Shown: in pieces, positions 6,031-9,579 of the stretch
Layout of the letters: the number at the start of each line of letters is the position of its first letter
Position numbering within the stretch: position 1 is the first letter of the stretch
NCBI GenBank assembly: GCA_905207905.1
Contig: CAJLNC010000093.1
Location: 1-9,579, forward strand
Length of the DNA: 9,579 bases
From: an uncultured Lachnospiraceae bacterium
GTDB lineage: Bacteria; Bacillota_A; Clostridia; Lachnospirales; Lachnospiraceae
Direction of reading: 5' to 3'
The notes under the pieces: generated by a model
Database searches by the model: none
The model's input: the letters and a program-made list of their open reading frames with translations, nothing else
Told to the model about the DNA's origin: nothing
Program-made: the position numbers and the translations under genes

Positions 6031-6070
6031 AAGAAACTGTCCGCCCCAGCCTCCTGCGGCAAACAGTCTC
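6026..6070 (-). terminator. Rho-independent terminator after the transglutaminase-like gene
   Basis: On the minus strand, GAGACTGT (6063-6070) pairs with ACAGTTTC (6033-6040) through one G-T wobble, with additional CCGC/GCGG pairing inside, followed by a run of six T residues. It lies about 55 bases after the stop at 6126. The U-run is formed by the A-rich edge of repeat copy A. Confidence 0.75.
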
Positions 6071-6125
6071 TTCTCTCTTTTGTGTATTACTTTTCTTTTA
6101 TCCCTTTTCGGCTTTATGCTGTTCT

Positions 6126-7634
6126 CTACTTACTTCTTCCAGGGCAGTCCGTCTTGCTCACGCTCTTGGACAGAGGATAACGGCTGGTCTTTACTGTATT
6201 GTACAGCCCATGCTGATAACAGTAATTGGTGCCTGCCAGGAAAAACTCAATGCGCACAGCCCCCAGGCTCTTAAACTGCTCTGTAGCCTGATTCACATCG
6301 GTGTAATAATATTTGCCATTCACCTTCATCACATTCCAGAAGTGATGCCCTGCACTGCCGTCATTCTCCACAAGATCAATCTCCGGAATCCCGGCGTGGC
6401 GGCAAAGCACCTGGTAGGTCAGAGACATGATCAGACAGTCTCCCTTAAAATTAGCCAGTCCTCTCTTCAGCCAGCCTTTCTTTGTGGTATTTAAAACAGT
6501 GCTGCTGGCCTTGGCAAAATAGCTGTCCTTGCAGTTGATGGAAGCCTTGCCGCTGCGAAGCAAAGCGTCCGCCGTCTTTCCGTAGGCCTTCACAGCCGCC
6601 TTGCCCTTGGCGCTGGTAATGTCGATCTTACACTCCCCATCGCTGTAGGCAGTCTTGCTGTACTTGATATTCTCTCCGCACCACCAGTATAAAGCTCTGG
6701 CCCGCTCTATGGCAGACATCTTGTTATTCAGCACTTTTTTGCAGATAGTCTCTGCCAGATAGTCGATGGTATCATCTCCCGTGAGTACCACCTTCCAGTT
6801 CCAATTGCTATTTACCGTCTGCTCCCCTTGGGATCCGCCGTCTCCCTGGTTAAGGGAATCATCTCCCGCAGAACCGGAATTGTTCTGCTTTCCAACCTTA
6901 AAGGTCACTGTTTTGCTGATATACTTGGATTTATTTCCCACCTTATACTGAAGATAAGCGGTAGCCTTATAGGTTCCGGAAGGTACATATTTTGAAGTGG
7001 AAAGCCCTGCCTGGTTGCCCTTGGACGGTTTACCGCTCCAGCTGACGGTATAATTCACATTCTTCTTCGTGCCCAGTGTTTTCTGATACACTACCTTGCC
7101 CTTGCTGTCTTTGATCTTATAATAAGCCTTCACAGCCACGGAAGATCTTGCGCTGATCTTAAAGGTCATCTTTCCCTTGCCGGGTACAAAGCCGCCGGAG
7201 GGCGTCTTGGCCGACATGGAACTGATCTTTGGCATATTTGGCCTCTGCAGCGTCAGCACTGCAGTTTTTCTCTGCCCTTTTTTATTCTTCAGGGTATAGA
7301 TCAAATTCGTGTTTGCAGATAAAGAAGCTTTTCTCTTGTACGTGACACTCCTGTAATTATTTTTATAGTAGCTGGTCTTTTCTGTGAGACTGACGCTCAC
7401 CGTTTTAGCGCCGGCATACACCGGAAGCTTCCTCATACTGGCTGCCGGCTTTACATAGGTGGTGCCGTTCTTTTCCTTATATTCATAGAAGGGCACCGTC
7501 TGCTTAACAAAACCATCGTTTACTACCACTGAAAACAGCTTTCTGGATGTGGCGGCCTGAGCCTCCTTAGAGGGAACCAGACAGCAGAACATCAACAGCA
7601 GCATACAGAAAAAACCTGTCCTTACTTTCTTCAA
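6126..7634 (-). CDS. Secreted transglutaminase-like protein with Ig-like domain
   Basis: The product (502 residues with a TTG start at 7632-7634) begins with a signal peptide: KK-V-R, hydrophobic residues 8-20, and an AQA|A type I cleavage site near residue 27. Residues ~35-130 are a lysine- and tyrosine-rich beta region without a family I can name. Residues ~135-248 resemble the FlgD-like Ig fold (SARSSVAVKAYYKIKDSKG, then SGTYKATAYL). A Gly/Ser/Asn/Gln-rich linker follows (~249-275). The C-terminal part is a transglutaminase/protease core with the expected triad: C400 in FKGDCLIMSL, H431 in GHHFWNV and D446 in YYTDVN. Such proteins act outside the cell or at the wall as peptidases or cross-linkers; the substrate is unknown. 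No LPXTG or membrane anchor is seen. It lies 80 bases after the flavoprotein gene and has its own weak promoter. Confidence 0.85.
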   Translation of the reverse strand: MKKVRTGFFCMLLLMFCCLVPSKEAQAATSRKLFSVVVNDGFVKQTVPFYEYKEKNGTTYVKPAASMRKLPVYAGAKTVSVSLTEKTSYYKNNYRSVTYKRKASLSANTNLIYTLKNKKGQRKTAVLTLQRPNMPKISSMSAKTPSGGFVPGKGKMTFKISARSSVAVKAYYKIKDSKGKVVYQKTLGTKKNVNYTVSWSGKPSKGNQAGLSTSKYVPSGTYKATAYLQYKVGNKSKYISKTVTFKVGKQNNSGSAGDDSLNQGDGGSQGEQTVNSNWNWKVVLTGDDTIDYLAETICKKVLNNKMSAIERARALYWWCGENIKYSKTAYSDGECKIDITSAKGKAAVKAYGKTADALLRSGKASINCKDSYFAKASSTVLNTTKKGWLKRGLANFKGDCLIMSLTYQVLCRHAGIPEIDLVENDGSAGHHFWNVMKVNGKYYYTDVNQATEQFKSLGAVRIEFFLAGTNYCYQHGLYNTVKTSRYPLSKSVSKTDCPGRSK

Positions 7635-7641
7635 AATCATA

Positions 7642-7647
7642 CCTCCC
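7642..7647 (-). promoter_or_regulatory. Ribosome binding site favouring a TTG start for the transglutaminase-like gene
   Basis: GGGAGG on the minus strand ends one base before an in-frame ATG (7638-7640), too close for initiation there, but seven bases before the TTG at 7632-7634. The TTG reading gives a compact signal peptide starting M-K-K-V-R. The TTG at 7649 overlaps the binding site itself and is excluded. Confidence 0.6.
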
Positions 7648-7665
7648 AAAATAACTGATGGGTAT

Positions 7666-7694
7666 ATTTTACAATAAAATTACAAATATTACAA
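7666..7694 (-). promoter_or_regulatory. Probable promoter of the transglutaminase-like gene
   Basis: TTGTAA (7689-7694) and TAAAAT (7666-7671) are 17 bases apart on the minus strand, giving a leader of about 25 nt. The whole gap is AT-rich, so chance matches are likely. No terminator is seen after the flavoprotein gene, so readthrough from it is also possible. Confidence 0.5.
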
Positions 7695-7714
7695 GAGTTT
7701 TAACAAGAATAGTT

Positions 7715-9115
7715 TCAATTTTTGTAAACGGTTCCCTTCTTCCCGGACTTTGCAATTTTTCTTGCCACATACACTCCGCTGGCAGAAGCATGGGACAGGG
7801 AATGGGTTACTCCGCTTCCATCTCCAATAATATAAAGCCCTTTGTATTTTGTCTCCAAATTCTCATCCAACTCCACCTCCATGTTATAGAATTTCACTTC
7901 CACTCCATAGAGCAGGGTATCGTCATTCGCCGTTCCGGGTGCGATCTTATCCAGCGCATACACCATCTCGATAATGCCATCCAGGATTCGCTTTGGCAGC
8001 ACCAGGCTTAAATCTCCCGGTGTGGCAGCCAGGGTGGGCGTCACCAGCCCCTCCTCAATGCGGTTTACCGTACTTCGCCGTCCCCGTACCAGATCTCCGA
8101 AGCGCTGAACGATCACACCGCCTCCCAGCATATTGGAAAGACGGGCAATACTCTCCCCATAGCCGTTGCTGTCCTTGAAAGGCTCTGAAAAATGCTTTGC
8201 CACCAGGAGGGCAAAATTCGTGTTCTCTGTCTTTTTCTCACTGTCCTCATAGCTGTGGCCGTTTACAGTCACAATACCGTTCGTATTTTCATTTACCACG
8301 ATGCCGCAGGGATTCATGCAGAAAGTGCGCACATTGTCCTCAAACTTCTCTGTACGGTACACGATCTTGCTCTCATACAGCTCATCCGTCAGATGGGAAA
8401 AGATCACCGCCGGAAGCTCCACTCTCACGCCAATATCCACCCGGTTAGATTTTGTAGGAATCTTCAGTTCTGAACACACCTGCTCCATCCACTTGCTTCC
8501 GCTGCGTCCTACAGAGACAATACACTCCCTGCAATCCGCAGACTCATCTCCGTAAAATACCCGATAACCTTCACCGTCTGAAAGTACCTGGATATGATCC
8601 ACCGGAGTATCGAAAAAGAAATCCACATGCTCCTTCAGTTCTTCAAAAATATTCCCCAAAACCACATAATTAATATCTGTTCCAAGATGGCGCACAGAGG
8701 CATCCAGCAATTTTAGCTTATTCTGCAGACACAGCTTTTTAAACTTTGTGCCTGCGGTGGAGTACATTTTCGTTCCAGCGCCCCCATGGCTCATATTGAT
8801 CTCATCCACATACTCCATGAGGTGGATCGCCTCTTTCTTTCCAATATATTCATACAGCGTACCGCCAAAATCATTGGTGATATTATATTTTCCGTCCGAG
8901 AAGGCACCGGCGCCTCCAAAACCGTTCATAATCGCGCAGGTTCTGCATTTAATGCAGGACTTTACCTTGTCTCCGTCAATGGGACAATGCCGTTTGTCCA
9001 GAGAGTGCCCAGCCTCAAAGACAGCCACCTTCAGCTGCGGAGCCTCCTTCATCAATTCGTAGGCGGAAAAAATCCCTCCGGGACCTGCTCCAATAATAAT
9101 CACATCATATTTCAT
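7715..9115 (-). CDS. FAD-dependent oxidoreductase, COG2509 type (uncharacterised flavoprotein)
   Basis: The 466-residue protein opens with a Rossmann dinucleotide motif (VIIIGAGPGGIFSAYEL, residues 5-21, with E34 ending the second strand) and closes with the FAD-binding GLYIIGDGSGVTHS segment (426-439). Between them is the cysteine-rich stretch C44-x9-C54-x2-C57-x2-C60 followed by GFGGAGAFSDGKYN (65-78), typical of the COG2509 group of FAD-dependent dehydrogenases, and a second pair, C266/C270, in RTFCMNPCG. The physiological substrate of this family is not known to me. The cysteines could hold a metal centre or a redox disulfide. The ATG at 9115 follows AGGGGG with a 7-base spacer. It is transcribed from its own promoter through a structured leader. 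No functional tie to the sugar operon is apparent. Confidence 0.85.
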   Translation of the reverse strand: MKYDVIIIGAGPGGIFSAYELMKEAPQLKVAVFEAGHSLDKRHCPIDGDKVKSCIKCRTCAIMNGFGGAGAFSDGKYNITNDFGGTLYEYIGKKEAIHLMEYVDEINMSHGGAGTKMYSTAGTKFKKLCLQNKLKLLDASVRHLGTDINYVVLGNIFEELKEHVDFFFDTPVDHIQVLSDGEGYRVFYGDESADCRECIVSVGRSGSKWMEQVCSELKIPTKSNRVDIGVRVELPAVIFSHLTDELYESKIVYRTEKFEDNVRTFCMNPCGIVVNENTNGIVTVNGHSYEDSEKKTENTNFALLVAKHFSEPFKDSNGYGESIARLSNMLGGGVIVQRFGDLVRGRRSTVNRIEEGLVTPTLAATPGDLSLVLPKRILDGIIEMVYALDKIAPGTANDDTLLYGVEVKFYNMEVELDENLETKYKGLYIIGDGSGVTHSLSHASASGVYVARKIAKSGKKGTVYKN

Positions 9116-9242
9116 AAAAAAATCCCCCTAAATGTTGTTAGACTGGGCTATCCTCCCGGCCCGTCCGGGATCTACCCTTCTTTTTTCAGCCTGACAGGCC
9201 AAAGGCCCTGTTCTTTTGAGCCTTCTGCGCAAATACCGTCAT
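9116..9242 (-). other. Structured 5' leader of the flavoprotein gene
   Basis: From the predicted start to the ATG is about 125 nt with no credible small reading frame. It can form two clear hairpins: one at 9195-9210 (CAG-GCC / GGC-C-CTG around AAA) and a stronger one at 9145-9177 (TCCCGG/CCGGGA stem, loop CCCGT, extended by outer TA and GGG/CCC pairs). No U-run follows either hairpin on the transcribed strand. I could not match it to FMN, TPP, cobalamin, SAM, THF, ZTP, fluoride, guanidine, glycine, purine, c-di-GMP or T-box patterns. Confidence 0.4.
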
Positions 9243-9248
9243 TTTTAT

Positions 9249-9278
9249 ATTATACTGGATTTTGACAGTTTCTGTCAA
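9249..9278 (-). promoter_or_regulatory. Promoter of the flavoprotein gene with a palindrome on the -35 box
   Basis: TTGACA (9273-9278) and TATAAT (9249-9254) are both perfect consensus on the minus strand, separated by 18 bases. The -35 is one arm of a perfect inverted repeat, TTGACAG-N3-CTGTCAA (9262-9278), which fills the region an activator or repressor dimer would cover. Confidence 0.8.
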
Positions 9279-9310
9279 TGCGGGCAAAAAAGGGATGCTG
9301 CCTGGGCCCT

Positions 9311-9398
9311 GTCGCTTCGGCCACATCTTCCCCGCCCGCCGCTATGCGGTCCTGCCAAGCATTTTTATTTCACAGGAAGAAATTTCCTATGAAATAAA
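9311..9398 (+). repeat. Dispersed intergenic repeat, copy B
   Basis: This is the second copy of the element at 5941-6030, same orientation, differing by scattered substitutions and small indels. Its internal hairpins are kept in altered form: TGT-C-GC-TTCG-GC-C-ACA at the left end (9310-9324), CCGC-TAT-GCGG in the middle, and the AT-rich terminal palindrome TTTCACAGGAA / TTCCTATGAAA. No protein is encoded. It separates the flavoprotein promoter from the tRNA terminator. Confidence 0.75.
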
Positions 9399-9400
9399 AA

Positions 9401-9429
9401 ATTAAAAGCCCTTGCAAATGCAAGGGCTT
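9401..9429 (-). terminator. Rho-independent terminator of the tRNA-Thr gene
   Basis: AAGCCCTTGCA (9406-9416) and TGCAAGGGCTT (9419-9429) form a perfect 11-bp stem. On the minus strand it is followed by TTTTAATTTTTT, which merges into repeat copy B. It begins about 19 bases after the tRNA 3' end. Confidence 0.85.
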
Positions 9430-9447
9430 CTTCCTCTTTTGTAACAA

Positions 9448-9520
9448 AGCTGCTGACGGGAATCGGACCCGTGACCTCCACATTACCAATGTGACGCTCT
9501 ACCGACTGAGCCACAGCAGC
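9448..9520 (-). tRNA. tRNA-Thr (anticodon GGT)
   Basis: The 73-nt cloverleaf is complete: acceptor GCTGCTG/CAGCAGC, D-stem GCTC/GAGC with loop AGTCGGTA, anticodon stem TCACA/TGTGG with loop TTGGTAA (anticodon GGT at 9485-9487, reading ACC/ACU), 5-base variable loop AGGTC, and T-stem ACGGG/CCCGT. The discriminator is T and the CCA end is not encoded. The T-loop reads TCCGATT, with C where the near-universal T55 (pseudouridine) would be. It has its own promoter and terminator and appears to be a single-gene unit. Confidence 0.95.
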
Positions 9521-9548
9521 CTGTGCGGTTGACCCGCTACGAATAGAG

Positions 9549-9577
9549 ATATTACCATATAACTATAAGCTTGTCAA
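9549..9577 (-). promoter_or_regulatory. Promoter of tRNA-Thr
   Basis: TTGACA (9572-9577) and TAATAT (9549-9554) on the minus strand are 17 bases apart. Transcription would start near 9542, about 22 bases before the mature 5' end of the tRNA. Confidence 0.82.
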
Positions 9578-9579
9578 TC

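Noticed and set aside
5760..6062. Minus-strand 100-codon frame upstream of the ROK gene
   Set aside because: It covers the transglutaminase terminator, repeat copy A and the ROK promoter, has no ribosome binding site, and its protein has no recognisable features.
9189..9199. GCCT/AGGC stem next to a T-run as a terminator
   Set aside because: The T-run (9181-9186) precedes the stem on the plus strand and becomes an A-run after it on the minus strand, so it cannot serve as a rho-independent terminator in either direction.
9116..9242. Known riboswitch or T-box in the flavoprotein leader
   Set aside because: None of the conserved cores I looked for is present, and there is no terminator-type U-run after the hairpins.
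1..9579. CRISPR arrays, insertion sequences, prophage or toxin-antitoxin genes
   Set aside because: No regularly spaced repeats, transposase, integrase or small paired genes were seen. The only repeats are the two intergenic copies reported.

Overview
The window looks like part of a chromosome from a Gram-positive anaerobe of the Clostridia, most likely Lachnospiraceae. This is inferred from the strong AGGAGG-type ribosome binding sites, near-consensus sigma-A promoters with 17-base spacers, mid-range base composition, and the protein types present (ROK regulator plus sugar ABC operon, secreted transglutaminase-like protein with an FlgD-like Ig domain, COG2509 flavoprotein). No 16S or other species marker is present, so genus is not claimed. 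Every real gene is on the minus strand, so transcription runs from high to low coordinates.

Right end (9116-9579): a tRNA-Thr(GGT) gene with its own promoter and terminator, followed by copy B of a short dispersed repeat. Next comes the promoter of a flavoprotein gene, with a perfect inverted repeat over its -35 box and a structured leader of about 125 nt. Region 6026-9115: a COG2509-type FAD-dependent oxidoreductase (7715-9115), then a secreted transglutaminase-like protein (6126-7634) that probably starts at TTG, then its terminator. Copy A of the same repeat lies just beyond that terminator. These genes have no evident link to the sugar genes.

Left part (1-5843): a sugar-catabolism locus. 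A ROK-family repressor gene (4601-5755) has a perfect consensus promoter with direct repeats around it. About 280 bases on, a second strong promoter drives a tightly packed operon: PfkB-family sugar kinase, ribulose-phosphate/allulose-6-phosphate 3-epimerase relative, SIS-domain 6-phospho-3-hexuloisomerase relative, DUF4432 mutarotase-like protein, cupin D-lyxose/D-mannose isomerase, and the first 28 codons of an RbsA/MglA-type sugar ABC transporter ATPase that runs off the window.

Taken together, the operon reads as import of a free sugar by an ABC transporter, anomer handling (DUF4432), aldose-ketose conversion of the free sugar (cupin isomerase), 6-phosphorylation (PfkB), and rearrangement at C2/C3 of the phosphosugar (epimerase and SIS isomerase), ending at fructose 6-phosphate. 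The exact sugar cannot be read from sequence. A rare hexose of the allose/allulose type, or a lyxose/mannose-type sugar, would fit. This enzyme combination is the most likely undescribed system in the window.
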